Shown one piece after another: positions 33,738 through 43,446 of a stretch of 64,000 nucleotides of DNA; positions within the stretch are counted from its first letter, which is position 1; every line of letters starts with the position of its first letter. Below the pieces are notes generated by a model that searched no databases, had not been told where the DNA came from, and worked only from the letters and a program-made list of their open reading frames with translations. Source of the DNA: an uncultured Pseudomonadota bacterium (GTDB lineage: Bacteria; Pseudomonadota; Alphaproteobacteria; Rs-D84); assembly GCA_937885575.1 (NCBI GenBank), contig CALABO010000008.1:6537-70536 (forward strand). The letters run 5' to 3'. A program made the position numbers and the translations under genes.

Positions 33738-35018
33738 ATGTTGGATATGAAATTTATTCGTGAAAACCCAGAAATTGTGAAAAACGCATGCCGCGTGAAA
33801 AACTTTCCGGATGTTGTCGATGACATTTTATCATTGGATGTGCGCGTTCGCGAATTAAAGACAATCACACAAACAAAAACCGCCGAAAAAAATAAACTTT
33901 CGCGCGAAATTCCAACCGCCACGGACAAGGCACCACTTATCGCAAAATCCAAACAAATTGGCGAAGAGATTGCAAACGATTTGGCGGAACTGGATGAAAA
34001 AGAAGCAAAGTTAAATGACCTTTTGCACCGCGTCCCACAAATCCCGTCGGCCGACGCACCCGTTGGTGCGGACGATTCCGCAAACATAGAGGTTCGCCGT
34101 GTCGGTACACCGCGCACATTTGATTTTACCCCGCGGCCCCAGTGGGAATTACTTGATATGAATGGTTGGTGGATGCCGGAAAAAATCGCAGGTGTTTGTG
34201 GCACACGCACATATTGCCTGTGTGGTGAATTGGCGGAATTATCGTTGGCAATTCAAACATACGTAATTCAAAAATTGATTAGTAAAGGTTTCAAATATAT
34301 CGAATGCCCGCCCGTCACAAAGCCCCAGGCTGTATTTAATGCGGGCCATTTTATGGGTTCGGATTTATCAATCATGAATGACGATGTTTTCATGCTTTCG
34401 GGCACAGACCGTTGTTTGGCGGCGACCGCGGAAATAATTTTGAATTCATTGCATGCGGACGACATTTTAACCGAAAACGAATTGCCAATAAAGTATGCCG
34501 GATTTTCCACATGTTTCCGTAAAGAGGCCGGTGCCGCCGGTCGTGACACGCGCGGACTGGTGCGGTTTCATCACTTTGACAAAGTCGAACAATATATTTT
34601 CTGTCGTCCCGAAGAAAGCGATGAAATGCATGAATTTTTGTTAAACAACCTGTGCGAAGTCGTTGGCGATTTGGAATTGCCGTATCGCGTAATCGCAAAT
34701 TCCACCGGCGATATGGGATTTAACAAAGTAAAACAAAACGATGTAGAGGCATGGTTTCCATCCGAAAACGCGTATCGGGAATTGGGGTCTTGTTCATCAA
34801 TTGGTCAGTTTCAGGCCCGCCGCACAAACACACGCTATCGCGAAAACGCAACCGGCGAAGTGAAATTTGTTGCGACACTCAACAACACTGGAATTGCCCT
34901 GCCCCGCGCATTGGTGCCGGTGATTGAAAACCACCAAAACGCCGATGGGTCTGTGAACATTCCGAAAAAACTGCAACCATTAATGGGCGGAAGAACGAAA
35001 ATCGGGGGTAAACACTAG
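33738..35018 (+). CDS. serS: Seryl-tRNA synthetase
   Basis: The 426 residues have an N-terminal antiparallel coiled coil (about 30-100) that grips the long variable arm of tRNA-Ser, and a class-II core with motif 2 (CFRKEAGAAGRDTRGLVRFHHFDKVE) and motif 3 (NNTGIALPRALVPVIENHQNADGS). AAGGATG lies 5 nt before the ATG. Confidence 0.95.
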   Translation: MLDMKFIRENPEIVKNACRVKNFPDVVDDILSLDVRVRELKTITQTKTAEKNKLSREIPTATDKAPLIAKSKQIGEEIANDLAELDEKEAKLNDLLHRVPQIPSADAPVGADDSANIEVRRVGTPRTFDFTPRPQWELLDMNGWWMPEKIAGVCGTRTYCLCGELAELSLAIQTYVIQKLISKGFKYIECPPVTKPQAVFNAGHFMGSDLSIMNDDVFMLSGTDRCLAATAEIILNSLHADDILTENELPIKYAGFSTCFRKEAGAAGRDTRGLVRFHHFDKVEQYIFCRPEESDEMHEFLLNNLCEVVGDLELPYRVIANSTGDMGFNKVKQNDVEAWFPSENAYRELGSCSSIGQFQARRTNTRYRENATGEVKFVATLNNTGIALPRALVPVIENHQNADGSVNIPKKLQPLMGGRTKIGGKH

Positions 35019-35024
35019 CGGACC

Positions 35025-35070
35025 TGTCTCGCTGTAGCGAAACGAAAGCGAATTTAGCGGGGTGACGTTG
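35025..35070 (+). repeat. Partial palindromic repeat family 1 end
   Basis: GTCTCGCTGTAGCGAAACGAAAGCG...GCGGGGTGACG matches the right end of the copy at 3530-3656 (GTCTCGCTGTAGCGATAGCG...GGACGGGGTGTCGC). It lies between serS and typA. Confidence 0.65.
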
Positions 35071-35074
35071 TTTC

Positions 35075-35122
35075 TCACTAACCACTCACACTAGCCACTC
35101 ACACTAGCCACTAACACTTTTT
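35075..35122 (-). repeat. TTAGTG-type repeat
   Basis: CACTAACCACTCACACTAGCCACTC and further units (TTAGTG on the minus strand), between the family-1 fragment and the typA promoter. This copy is not attached to a stop codon. Confidence 0.75.
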
Positions 35123-35123
35123 G

Positions 35124-35151
35124 TTGAAAATCCAAAAATATAGTGTATTCT
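35124..35151 (+). promoter_or_regulatory. Predicted promoter of typA
   Basis: TTGAAA (35124-35129), a 16-nt spacer and TATTCT (35146-35151), 28 nt before the ATG. Confidence 0.55.
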
Positions 35152-35179
35152 ATACCTTTAGGGCAAAAAAGGGCTAAAT

Positions 35180-37018
35180 ATGAAGATTCGTAACATTGCG
35201 ATTATTGCGCACGTTGACCACGGAAAAACGACCCTGGTGGATAACATGCTAAAACAGGCGGGAACTTTCCGCGAAAACGAACGCGTCGAAGACCGCGTCA
35301 TGGACAGTGGCGACATCGAACGCGAACGCGGCATTACTATTTCCGCAAAGCCAACATCGGTTCTGTGGCACGATTACAAGATAAATATTGTCGATACACC
35401 CGGTCACGCGGACTTTGGCGGCGAAGTCGAACGTATTTTGTCGATGGTTGACGGTGTGGTGCTGCTGGTCGATAGTGCCGAAGGCCCCCTGCCCCAAACG
35501 AAATTTGTTCTTTCAAAAGCCCTAAAACTTGGCTTACGTCCTATTGTTTGTATCAACAAGGTTGACCGTGGCGACGCCCGCCCGGACGAGGTTTTATCCG
35601 AAACTTTTGACCTGTTCGATAAATTGGGGGCGGACGATGCACAACTTGATTTTCCATACCTTTATGCGGTTGGACGCGACGGTTGGGCGGTGCGCGATTT
35701 GAACGACGAACATAAAGACCTGACGCCATTGTTCCAACTGATTGTTGACCATGTGCCGGCACCGGATTGCAATGGTTCGCGTTGCCAATTGGATGCACCG
35801 TTCACAATGCTTGCCACGACATTGGAATCGGACCCGTATGTTGGGCGCATTTTAACCGGAAAAATCGAATCAGGCACCGTACGCGTTGGACAAAGTGTCA
35901 AGGCAATAAATATGAACGGCGAATTTGTTGAAAATGCCAAAATCACAAAGATTATCGAACACCGCGGAATTGAAAAGATTTCCCGCGAAAGCGCATCGGC
36001 CGGCGACATTGTCGTCGTTGCCGGATTCACCAAGGCAACCGTTGCGGACACTCTGTGCGACCCGTCGGTCACCGAACCAATTCCCGCAATGCCGATTGAC
36101 CCTCCAACCCTTACCATGACATTTTTCGTGAACACATCGCCACTTGCGGGGAAAAGCGGTAAAAAACTTACATCGCGTATGATTGGCGAACGCCTTTTCA
36201 AAGAAGCCGAAACAAACATCGCACTAAAAGTCACACAAAGTGAAAACAAAGAATCTTTCGAAGTTTCCGGCCGTGGCGAATTGCAATTGGGGATTTTGAT
36301 TGAAACAATGCGCCGCGAAGGTTTTGAACTTTCGGTGTCGCGTCCGCGCGTCGTTATGCACACCGGCGACAACGGCGAAATGTTGGAACCAATCGAAGAA
36401 GTCGTTGTTGATGTCGATGATGAATTCAGTGGCGTTGTTATTGAAAAGATGACAAAGCGCAAGGCAACTATTACCGAAATGAAGGCGTCCGGCGGCGGCA
36501 AAACGCGCATTGTGTTTTCTGCGCCGTCACGCGGACTTATCGGATACCTTTCGGAATTCAGGACCGACACGCGTGGCACCGGAATTATGAACCGCGTGTT
36601 TGATAAATACGGTCCATATCGCGGCCCAATCGTGCAATATCGTCCGGGCGTTTTGGTTTCCATGGAAAATGGTGTCACAGCAACATACGCACTGCATAAC
36701 CTTGAACCGCGTGGCGTTTTATTTGTTGGCCCACAAACCGAAGTTTATTCCGGTATGATTATCGGCGAACACAGCAAAGAAAATGATTTGGAAGTCAACC
36801 CGATAAAGGGCAAAGAACTTACCAATGTGCGCAGTGTAACGGCGGATGAAAAATTGTTCCTTGCGCCACCGCGCAAAATGTCGTTGGAAGAAGCGTTATC
36901 ATATATCCAAGATGATGAATTGGTCGAAGTCACGCCGGCGACAATCCGTCTGCGCAAGAAAGAATTGGACAGCGGGAAACGAAAAAAACTTGCCCGCGGC
37001 AAAGATGAGACACTATAA
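35180..37018 (+). CDS. typA: Ribosome-binding translational GTPase TypA/BipA
   Basis: The 612 residues show a GTPase domain with AHVDHGKTTL, the switch region RERGITI, DTPGHADFGGEV and NKVDR. Elongation-factor-like domains II, III and V and the BipA-specific C-terminal domain (ASGGGKTRIVFSAPSRGLIGY) follow. It aids 50S assembly and growth under stress. AAGGG precedes the ATG. A clear terminator follows. Confidence 0.95.
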   Translation: MKIRNIAIIAHVDHGKTTLVDNMLKQAGTFRENERVEDRVMDSGDIERERGITISAKPTSVLWHDYKINIVDTPGHADFGGEVERILSMVDGVVLLVDSAEGPLPQTKFVLSKALKLGLRPIVCINKVDRGDARPDEVLSETFDLFDKLGADDAQLDFPYLYAVGRDGWAVRDLNDEHKDLTPLFQLIVDHVPAPDCNGSRCQLDAPFTMLATTLESDPYVGRILTGKIESGTVRVGQSVKAINMNGEFVENAKITKIIEHRGIEKISRESASAGDIVVVAGFTKATVADTLCDPSVTEPIPAMPIDPPTLTMTFFVNTSPLAGKSGKKLTSRMIGERLFKEAETNIALKVTQSENKESFEVSGRGELQLGILIETMRREGFELSVSRPRVVMHTGDNGEMLEPIEEVVVDVDDEFSGVVIEKMTKRKATITEMKASGGGKTRIVFSAPSRGLIGYLSEFRTDTRGTGIMNRVFDKYGPYRGPIVQYRPGVLVSMENGVTATYALHNLEPRGVLFVGPQTEVYSGMIIGEHSKENDLEVNPIKGKELTNVRSVTADEKLFLAPPRKMSLEEALSYIQDDELVEVTPATIRLRKKELDSGKRKKLARGKDETL

Positions 37019-37023
37019 CAACG

Positions 37024-37048
37024 AAACCGGCAATAGCCGGTTTTTTTC
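37024..37048 (+). terminator. Rho-independent terminator of typA
   Basis: AAACCGGC/GCCGGTTT (37024-37031 with 37036-37043), AATA loop, then a T tract. Confidence 0.9.
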
Positions 37049-37099
37049 ATGATTGATACAATTGTTGCAAAATATAAAATAAATATGTAAATTAAAACT

Positions 37100-37960
37100 A
37101 TGAAAAGTTTAATTTCAAACCATAAAAGATTATTCTTAATCGCAGGTTACGACAAAAACGGGAAAATAAATTCCGCATTGTTGCACCTGGTAAAATCTCT
37201 TGCAAAATACGGCGATTGCGTTTTGGTTATGGATTCTGATTGCGATGAATCTGAACTAAAAAAAATAAAACCATACTGCCTATATGTCGCCGGCGTGCGC
37301 CATGGCGAATATGATTTCGGTTCATACAAACGCGCATATATTTGGGCAACCGAAAATACGAATTTATCAAACTATGATTTTATGTATATGGTAAACGACA
37401 GCGTATACGGCCCATTATTTGATATTGGCGATTACCTGAACAAAATGGAATCATTGGGAACCGATGCATTCGGTATGGTCAAAAAAACTGGTGGTAAATT
37501 TGAACACATACAATCTTGGTTTATCGGTATGAACAAACAAGTTTTCCTGTCAAAATGGTTTAGCGATTTCATAATGTCGGTAAGAAAAGTTGAGAAAAAA
37601 ACCGCCGTCACCGCACTTTATGAAAATGGTTTTACGCGCAAACTAAACGAAAATAAAATCGCGTGGCGATGCCTTTACAACATATACAATCGCGGGGTTT
37701 ATAATCGTATCCGCCACCTTTATAAAATCCGCATGCCGTTCATCAAGAAACTTTCCTTTACGCGGCATTTTGGCGCATACGGGAATCAGATTTTATATGT
37801 CATGAACCATATTCCGGAAAAATTGCGCGATGATATTTTGTCCACCGCGCGTGAAACATTTGGTGATAAATATATGGATTGGCTTTTAACAAAAAATCCT
37901 GTTAAAATTTTACTCCGTAAAACAAAATATGTTATATCGAGGTTGCTGTGCAAAAACTAA
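37100..37960 (+). CDS. Rhamnan synthesis F (RgpF)-like glycosyltransferase
   Basis: The 286 residues fit the RgpF family: LFLIAGYDKNGKIN, GVRHGEYDFGSYKRAY and FMYMVNDSVYGPLFDI, the typical acceptor/donor loop, and FEHIQSWFIGMNKQVF. These enzymes build rhamnose-rich or related surface polysaccharides in the cytoplasm. It is first gene of a plus-strand trio and overlaps the next gene by 13 nt. It looks complete. Confidence 0.72.
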   Translation: MKSLISNHKRLFLIAGYDKNGKINSALLHLVKSLAKYGDCVLVMDSDCDESELKKIKPYCLYVAGVRHGEYDFGSYKRAYIWATENTNLSNYDFMYMVNDSVYGPLFDIGDYLNKMESLGTDAFGMVKKTGGKFEHIQSWFIGMNKQVFLSKWFSDFIMSVRKVEKKTAVTALYENGFTRKLNENKIAWRCLYNIYNRGVYNRIRHLYKIRMPFIKKLSFTRHFGAYGNQILYVMNHIPEKLRDDILSTARETFGDKYMDWLLTKNPVKILLRKTKYVISRLLCKN

Positions 37961-38784
37961 AAAAAGTTGCGGCCATCACAATGGCGCGGAACGATGAATT
38001 TTTTTTGGAACGATGGGTCGCCTATTACGGCCACGAATTGGGCACCGAAAACCTTTATATAATTCTTGACGGAACCGACCAAGATGCGCCAAAAAACGCG
38101 GACGACGCAAATATAATAAAACTGCCACACGTGGACATGTCACGCGTCGCCGGCGACAAATATCGAATCGGAAAAATCTCGGATTTGGCAAACGAACTGT
38201 TCAAAAAATATGACATAGTAATCGGTTGCGACAGCGATGAATTTTTGATTGTTGACCCCGCGATAAAAAAATCTTTACGCGAATATTTATCATCGATAAA
38301 AATCAAAACAACTGTTTCTGGACTTGGGCTTGACATCGGGCAAAATATGAAAACAGAAAAACAAATCGACCAATCAAAACCAATGTTGGAACAACGCGGC
38401 TACGCCCTACTTTCAACCCGTTATACTAAACCGGTTGTTCTGTCGCAACCCGCCCGTTGGGGCAGTGGTTTTCACCATGTCAAAGGTCACAATTTCCACA
38501 TTGATAAAAATTTATATTTGTTACACTTTGGCGCGGTTGATATGGAAATGCTGATTAAAAAGGCGGAAAAGCGCGGTGCTGATTGGGTGAACCATTTGCG
38601 CCGCCGTGGAAACGGAACGATAAATACGGTCACGAAAAAAACCGCGCATGGCACGGGTTATATAAAAACCGCTCGCATTATGCAACGCATATTCCGTCCA
38701 ATCTATGCGCCCGGCAAACCCGGAATGATGGGATTAAAGTGGGTTGTAAAAATTCCACAAAGATTCAAAAAATCGAGGATATAA
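37948..38784 (+). CDS. Glycosyltransferase family 2-like protein (Glyco_tranf_2_4 type)
   Basis: The 278 residues start at GTG 37948 (GAGG 5 nt upstream). It opens AAITMARNDEFFLERWVAYYGHELG, the hallmark of this GT2-like group, with a DSDEF metal-binding motif (VIGCDSDEFLIVDP) about residues 90-105. It probably adds a sugar in surface-glycan assembly. The start lies inside the end of the RgpF-like gene. Confidence 0.75.
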   Translation: MQKLKKVAAITMARNDEFFLERWVAYYGHELGTENLYIILDGTDQDAPKNADDANIIKLPHVDMSRVAGDKYRIGKISDLANELFKKYDIVIGCDSDEFLIVDPAIKKSLREYLSSIKIKTTVSGLGLDIGQNMKTEKQIDQSKPMLEQRGYALLSTRYTKPVVLSQPARWGSGFHHVKGHNFHIDKNLYLLHFGAVDMEMLIKKAEKRGADWVNHLRRRGNGTINTVTKKTAHGTGYIKTARIMQRIFRPIYAPGKPGMMGLKWVVKIPQRFKKSRI

Positions 38785-38786
38785 AA

Positions 38787-39797
38787 ATGCCAAAGAAAAA
38801 AATAGATATTGTTTATTTATGGGTTGACGGGGCCGATAAAAAATGGCGTGCCGAAAAAGACAAATGGTTCAAAAAAATAAACGGTGTAAACCCGATATAT
38901 AAAGGCGCGGCCGATGTTGAGCGTTTCCGCGACAACGGTGAATTTTTATATTCTTTGCGCAGTGTTGCCGAATGCGTACCATGGATAAACCACATTTATA
39001 TTATCACAGGATTTAACCAAGTTCCAAAATGGTTAAACACAAACCACCCCAAAATAACCATTATTCCGCACGAACAAATCATACCTGCCCATGCACTACC
39101 CACATTTAACGCGACATCCATTGAAATGTGCATACCAAATATCAAAGAACTATCTGAACATTTTTTGTTGATGAACGACGATATATTTTTCAATAAAAAA
39201 ATTTCACCAGATTTCTTTTTCAACAGACGCGGTCAAACAATTGTCCGATATAATTCTTACACCAAACATCCATCCAACATTAACAAATGGATAGGTTCCG
39301 TAGATGATTATACCCAAACATTGATTTTATCATCTAAGATATTAGAAGATACATTCGATAAAAAATTGTATTTTGGTCGCCCATCACACGGGGTCGACCC
39401 TTACCTCAAAACTTCTATCAAAGAATGTATGAACATACCACAAATAAAAAAGCAAATTAATAACCAAGTTTCAAATAAATTTAGAACAAACACAGAAATT
39501 CAAAGATGGACATTCAACCTGTATGATTTTATAAAAAAGCGAGCAATATTCAAACATGCACGTGCACGTAAATACACACGGCATAAAATTTTAAATTTTA
39601 TTTATAACACATTGCACTTCATAGGAATCCGTAATTCTAATGTTGTGTGTACGAATGTTACGGATTGTGCCGATGCCATATCCCGTGCCCCAACATTTTG
39701 TATAAACGATGCATCAGACAACACACCGGAAATACTGAAAAAAAACCGTGAATTTTTGGAACAACGTTTCCCAAACAAATGCGAATTTGAAAAATAA
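38787..39797 (+). CDS. Stealth-family sugar-phosphate transferase
   Basis: 336 residues from ATG 38787 (GAGGA upstream). It has the Stealth conserved regions: CR1 IDIVYLWVDGADKKW, CR2 RSVAECVPWINHIYIITGFNQ...LNTNHPKI, followed by LSEHFLLMNDDIFF, and the downstream GRPSHGVDPYLK. Stealth proteins transfer hexose-1-phosphate units to capsular or exopolysaccharides and are named for immune evasion. It is last of the plus-strand glycan genes, with a lower GC than neighbours. Confidence 0.85.
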   Translation: MPKKKIDIVYLWVDGADKKWRAEKDKWFKKINGVNPIYKGAADVERFRDNGEFLYSLRSVAECVPWINHIYIITGFNQVPKWLNTNHPKITIIPHEQIIPAHALPTFNATSIEMCIPNIKELSEHFLLMNDDIFFNKKISPDFFFNRRGQTIVRYNSYTKHPSNINKWIGSVDDYTQTLILSSKILEDTFDKKLYFGRPSHGVDPYLKTSIKECMNIPQIKKQINNQVSNKFRTNTEIQRWTFNLYDFIKKRAIFKHARARKYTRHKILNFIYNTLHFIGIRNSNVVCTNVTDCADAISRAPTFCINDASDNTPEILKKNREFLEQRFPNKCEFEK

Positions 39798-39809
39798 AAA
39801 TGGCGCCGA

Positions 39810-40826
39810 TTACAAACCCAAAAATGTATAAATCTGATTTCGCAATTCAAACCAATTATTCGGCACATCATCAAACACACCCATGTCTTTCAACTTCATA
39901 AATGTTTCACGTGCGATATTCAATTCATCATCGGTCTTCAAATATTTTATTTTTCGAAAAGCCCAATTTATAAAATACCACATAAATTGTTCTTGCCATT
40001 TTTTCATCTGATAATCTGTTGCAGATTTTTTATAAATGCTGTATGCGTGGGAAATCCCCGTACACAGCGATTGCATAATGCGCAACTGTTTCGCCGAAAG
40101 CACAATTCCACCAAAGTTCGGAATATAATAATACAGTGGCAAATTTATAATCGACACGCGCGGATTTTTTAACATAACCTCACTCCACCACGGAAAATCT
40201 TCAAACAAAATCCCTTTGATAAAAGCTATGTCCACAATCAGTTCCCGCCGATACATATTTTTCCAAACCTGACAATGTTTAACCAGCCACTTGCGATTTT
40301 TATTCATCATATTATGCGCGCGTTCCGTTGCATATTCGAACACATCGTCCGTCACAAGTGATTTTACTTTCTCACTATTATATTTTTTTCTAATCCCCAG
40401 TGGCCGAACATTATCAGTATTCAAACCCAACTTATGATACACCATCAATTGCGGACGGTAAAATCGGTCGTATGTGTATGCCACAATATCCGCCCTATCC
40501 CGCCGTGCCACCGCATACGCGATTTCCATTGTTTGCGGATGAATAAAATCATCACTGTCCAAAAACATAACATATTCGCCATTTGCATACGGCATACCGG
40601 CATTTCGTGCATCCGAAAGTCCCCCATTTTCCTTGTGCACAACGACAAACCGATTATCGCGCGCCGCATATTCTTCGGCAATTTTGCCGGAATTATCGGG
40701 CGACCCATCATCAACACAAATCGCCTGAAAATCAGCAAAGGTCTGATTTTGCACACTGTCCAAACACCGGCGCAGGTATTTTTCGACATTATACATCGGA
40801 ATAATTATCGATATCTTTGGTTGCAT
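39810..40826 (-). CDS. Family 2 glycosyltransferase
   Basis: The 338 residues show a GT-A N-terminus ISIIIPMYNVEKYLRRCLDSV, VDDGSPDNSG, GGLSDARNAGM and the metal-binding FLDSDD. The C-terminal part is variable, as usual. The acceptor is not predictable. Minus strand, 12 nt downstream of the capsule-type transferase, convergent with the Stealth gene. Confidence 0.88.
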   Translation of the reverse strand: MQPKISIIIPMYNVEKYLRRCLDSVQNQTFADFQAICVDDGSPDNSGKIAEEYAARDNRFVVVHKENGGLSDARNAGMPYANGEYVMFLDSDDFIHPQTMEIAYAVARRDRADIVAYTYDRFYRPQLMVYHKLGLNTDNVRPLGIRKKYNSEKVKSLVTDDVFEYATERAHNMMNKNRKWLVKHCQVWKNMYRRELIVDIAFIKGILFEDFPWWSEVMLKNPRVSIINLPLYYYIPNFGGIVLSAKQLRIMQSLCTGISHAYSIYKKSATDYQMKKWQEQFMWYFINWAFRKIKYLKTDDELNIARETFMKLKDMGVFDDVPNNWFELRNQIYTFLGL

Positions 40827-40838
40827 AACAACACCTTT

Positions 40839-41726
40839 TTACATTTTACATATCGCCTCGGCAAAGGTTCCCGGCAACGGCGCATCCGCATAGGCACATT
40901 TTTGAAAGAACGCATCCGCGGTCAATTTTTTGAATAACTTTTCATCATACGGTTTATGTTTATATATATGCCACAACGCATGTGTCGGATCTTGGTCAAT
41001 GTGCGGCATTTCCGCGAAATATTTCTTTGCCCTTTCGTCATTTTCAACCAAAGTTTTAAACAACAATTGATGCATAAAATAATCAAAGCAATGATTTTCA
41101 TGCATCCAGTAATCAAGTATCATCGCACGCCACGCGGCCAACAAATACGCCCCCCGGCGCGCACGAATAAAGCAGTTCTGCATATAAGAATACTTTTGAC
41201 CAACATTACCAACCATATAAACAAAGAAATCTAAATCGATAATCCATTGCGGTATCGGCGCGGTCACAAACGCCGTTGAATCCAACCAAATTCCACCGTG
41301 TTCATACAGCAATTCCACCCGAACAATATCCGCAAAATGCGCGCGCCTTATTTTACCGGCACGATATTTTTCAACTATTTCGCGCGGCAAATTTACATAC
41401 TGTTCAAAATTGTTATCGTCCAAGACAATCAATTCTTGTTTACAGTGCCGCCGAATACTGCGATAGCACGCCTTTACTAAATCCGGCGCGTTTTCTTCAC
41501 CTTGTTGCCACATTGTAAAGATTTTTTCATTATCATCATCTTTTATAATTGGCATCTCTTTCACAGCGGCGGCCGCGGGCAAATACCGCTTAAAATAACG
41601 CACCGCAACATCGGAAAAAACATCGCATCGAACCGCACTGCGCACCGCACGCGGCCGCCACAACCAATTCAGTACATGCGCGCGCACAACAATTTGTGTT
41701 AACGCCCACATTTTCGCAATATTCAT
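40839..41726 (-). CDS. Capsular polysaccharide synthesis-type glycosyltransferase (GT32-like)
   Basis: The 295 residues show KIFTMWQQGEENAPDLVKACYRSIRRH, then RRAHFADIVRVELLYEHGGIWLDSTAFVT with the DxD-like metal site, typical of Caps_synth/GT32 (Och1-like) transferases. The start is ATG 41726 behind AAAGGGGG. It forms a two-gene operon with the GT2 enzyme, and with the plus-strand trio makes a surface-glycan cluster between typA and recA. Confidence 0.78.
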   Translation of the reverse strand: MNIAKMWALTQIVVRAHVLNWLWRPRAVRSAVRCDVFSDVAVRYFKRYLPAAAAVKEMPIIKDDDNEKIFTMWQQGEENAPDLVKACYRSIRRHCKQELIVLDDNNFEQYVNLPREIVEKYRAGKIRRAHFADIVRVELLYEHGGIWLDSTAFVTAPIPQWIIDLDFFVYMVGNVGQKYSYMQNCFIRARRGAYLLAAWRAMILDYWMHENHCFDYFMHQLLFKTLVENDERAKKYFAEMPHIDQDPTHALWHIYKHKPYDEKLFKKLTADAFFQKCAYADAPLPGTFAEAICKM

Positions 41727-41776
41727 TCCCACCCCCTTTGGTTAAAACACCGGGCGACAAACGCCGCCCGAAAAAT

Positions 41777-42847
41777 TTATTCTTCTATATTTCCATCTTC
41801 TTCATCCGCCGGCCCGGTTGTCATTTCTTCGGCGATACCGCCCGCACGCGCCATAATTTTTTCAAGCAATTCTTGTTGCGCCTCTGGGTGGTCTTTTAAC
41901 CACTGACGCGCGTTCGCCTCACCCTGACCTATGCGTTCATTGTTGTACGAATAGAAACTGCCCGCCTTGTCGATAAAGTCATATTTCACACCCATATCTA
42001 AAATCTCGCTAATACGGGAAATACCTTCGCCATACATAATTTTGAAATCAACCGTCCGGAAAGGCGGCGCAACTTTGTTTTTAACAACCTTGACCCGCGT
42101 TTCGTTTCCGATAACATTTTCTTTATCTTTGATTGCCCCGGTGCGACGAATATCCAAACGAACCGATGCATAGAATTTCAGCGCGTTACCACCACTGGTC
42201 GTTTCGGGATTTCCAAACATCACGCCAATCTTCATACGAATCTGATTGATAAAGATAAGCAATGTATTACTGCGCGACACAGACCCTGCAAGTTTTTTCA
42301 GCGATTGACTCATAAGACGCGCGGTCGTTCCAACAAAACTGTCGCCAATGTTACCCTCCAATTCCGCCTTGGGCACCAGTGCCGCAACCGAATCGATAAC
42401 CACAACATCAACCGCACCGGATTTAATAAGTGTATCCGCAATTTCCAACGCCTGTTCCCCGGAATCGGGTTGCGATATAATAAGGTTTGCAACATCAACG
42501 CCCAACTTTTTCGCATAACTTGGGTCCAGTGCATTTTCCGCATCAATATAGGCGCACGTGCCACCTTTCTTTTGCGCCTCGGCCACGGCATGCAGGGCAA
42601 GTGTCGTTTTACCCGAACTTTCCGGGCCATAGATTTCAACGATTCGCCCACGCGGATAACCACCAATCCCAAGCGCAATATCCAACCCCAACGACCCGGA
42701 AGAAATCGCCTCTATATTCTGTTGGGAACCATCGCCCATTTTCATAATTGCTTCTTTGCCGAATTGCTTTTGAATTTGCGCAAGTGCCGATTCAAGTGCC
42801 GGATTTTTCGCGCCCGTCGTGGCCGCCGCCGTTTCTTTCTTTGCCAT
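41777..42847 (-). CDS. recA: Recombinase RecA
   Basis: 356 residues: Walker A GPESSGKTT (about 74-82), Walker B VVVIDSVAALVP, L2 loop region MKIGVMFGNPETTSGGNALKFYASVRLDIRR, and an acidic C-terminus. It performs strand exchange and SOS co-protease functions. The start is ATG 42847. I saw no convincing SOS box. Confidence 0.97.
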   Translation of the reverse strand: MAKKETAAATTGAKNPALESALAQIQKQFGKEAIMKMGDGSQQNIEAISSGSLGLDIALGIGGYPRGRIVEIYGPESSGKTTLALHAVAEAQKKGGTCAYIDAENALDPSYAKKLGVDVANLIISQPDSGEQALEIADTLIKSGAVDVVVIDSVAALVPKAELEGNIGDSFVGTTARLMSQSLKKLAGSVSRSNTLLIFINQIRMKIGVMFGNPETTSGGNALKFYASVRLDIRRTGAIKDKENVIGNETRVKVVKNKVAPPFRTVDFKIMYGEGISRISEILDMGVKYDFIDKAGSFYSYNNERIGQGEANARQWLKDHPEAQQELLEKIMARAGGIAEEMTTGPADEEDGNIEE

Positions 42848-42874
42848 TATAACTTCCTTTTCTATACGCCCCGT

Positions 42875-42902
42875 ATGATACCGCAAAAAAAACACTATGC
42901 AA
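42875..42902 (-). promoter_or_regulatory. Predicted promoter of recA
   Basis: Minus strand: TTGCAT (42902-42897), a 16-nt spacer, TATCAT (42880-42875), about 28 nt before the ATG. Confidence 0.55.
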
Positions 42903-42941
42903 TTTATTTTTTGATTACCATATATAATTACTTAATTTCCA

Positions 42942-42969
42942 TTGACAATTTTTCATTTTGCGCTACCTT
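42942..42969 (+). promoter_or_regulatory. Predicted promoter of the gene at 42991
   Basis: A consensus TTGACA (42942-42947), a 16-nt spacer and TACCTT (42964-42969). Confidence 0.5.
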
Positions 42970-42990
42970 CTTAATAAAAAAGGCAGAACG

Positions 42991-43434
42991 ATGAACTTTC
43001 CTATACTTGATGCAGATGCTTTAATAATAAACGAAAATGATATCACGACATTTTATGGTCGCCCAACGTATTATTACCGTGGTGTTGAAATAGGACACAG
43101 ACAATATGTAATAAAAAAATTCCAAGAACTGCGGGACATTATATTCAACGAAACAAGAAAAAACATAACAGAAATTCATTTAATAACAACAAAGACCGGT
43201 GGTACAAAAGTCAATTTCCCGTGCGGTTCGCTTACATATCCATCTTTAAAACCGGGATACAATGTGTGTTGTCGTGTAAAATTTAGTGATGGGACATTTG
43301 GTTCTGGTACAATGTGGGTATACCATCGCCGCAGCACCACAACAGATGGCGCCGCGGTATATTGCGCAAAACATTTCATAGACGACGCACTAAACAACCC
43401 AGTTTTCCGTAAATCACTAACCACCAGCCACTAA
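42991..43434 (+). CDS. Hypothetical protein
   Basis: 147 residues, unrecognised. The N-terminal half has YYYRGVEIGHRQYVIKKFQELRD and the C-terminal half reads like a small beta-rich domain (GYNVCCRVKFSDGTFGSGTMWVYHRR). There is no signal peptide. The last residues (KSLTTSH) and the stop codon are encoded inside a CACTAAC repeat run belonging to the convergent neighbour, so its C-terminus may have been replaced by repeat sequence. The promoter upstream is good. Confidence 0.6.
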   Translation: MNFPILDADALIINENDITTFYGRPTYYYRGVEIGHRQYVIKKFQELRDIIFNETRKNITEIHLITTKTGGTKVNFPCGSLTYPSLKPGYNVCCRVKFSDGTFGSGTMWVYHRRSTTTDGAAVYCAKHFIDDALNNPVFRKSLTTSH

Positions 43435-43443
43435 CACTAACTT
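43408..43443 (-). repeat. TTAGTG-type repeat downstream of an exported-protein gene
   Basis: Minus strand: 3 nt after the TAA stop of the gene ending at 43447, units AGTTAGTGTTAGTGGCTGGTG and TTAGTG follow. On the plus strand the run codes for the C-terminus and TAA stop of the convergent hypothetical gene. Confidence 0.78.
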
Positions 43444-43446
43444 TCA

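Noticed and set aside
35662..36678. A 338-codon open frame on the minus strand inside typA
   Set aside because: Antisense to a highly conserved gene; Ser/Thr/Pro-rich translation typical of a shadow frame.
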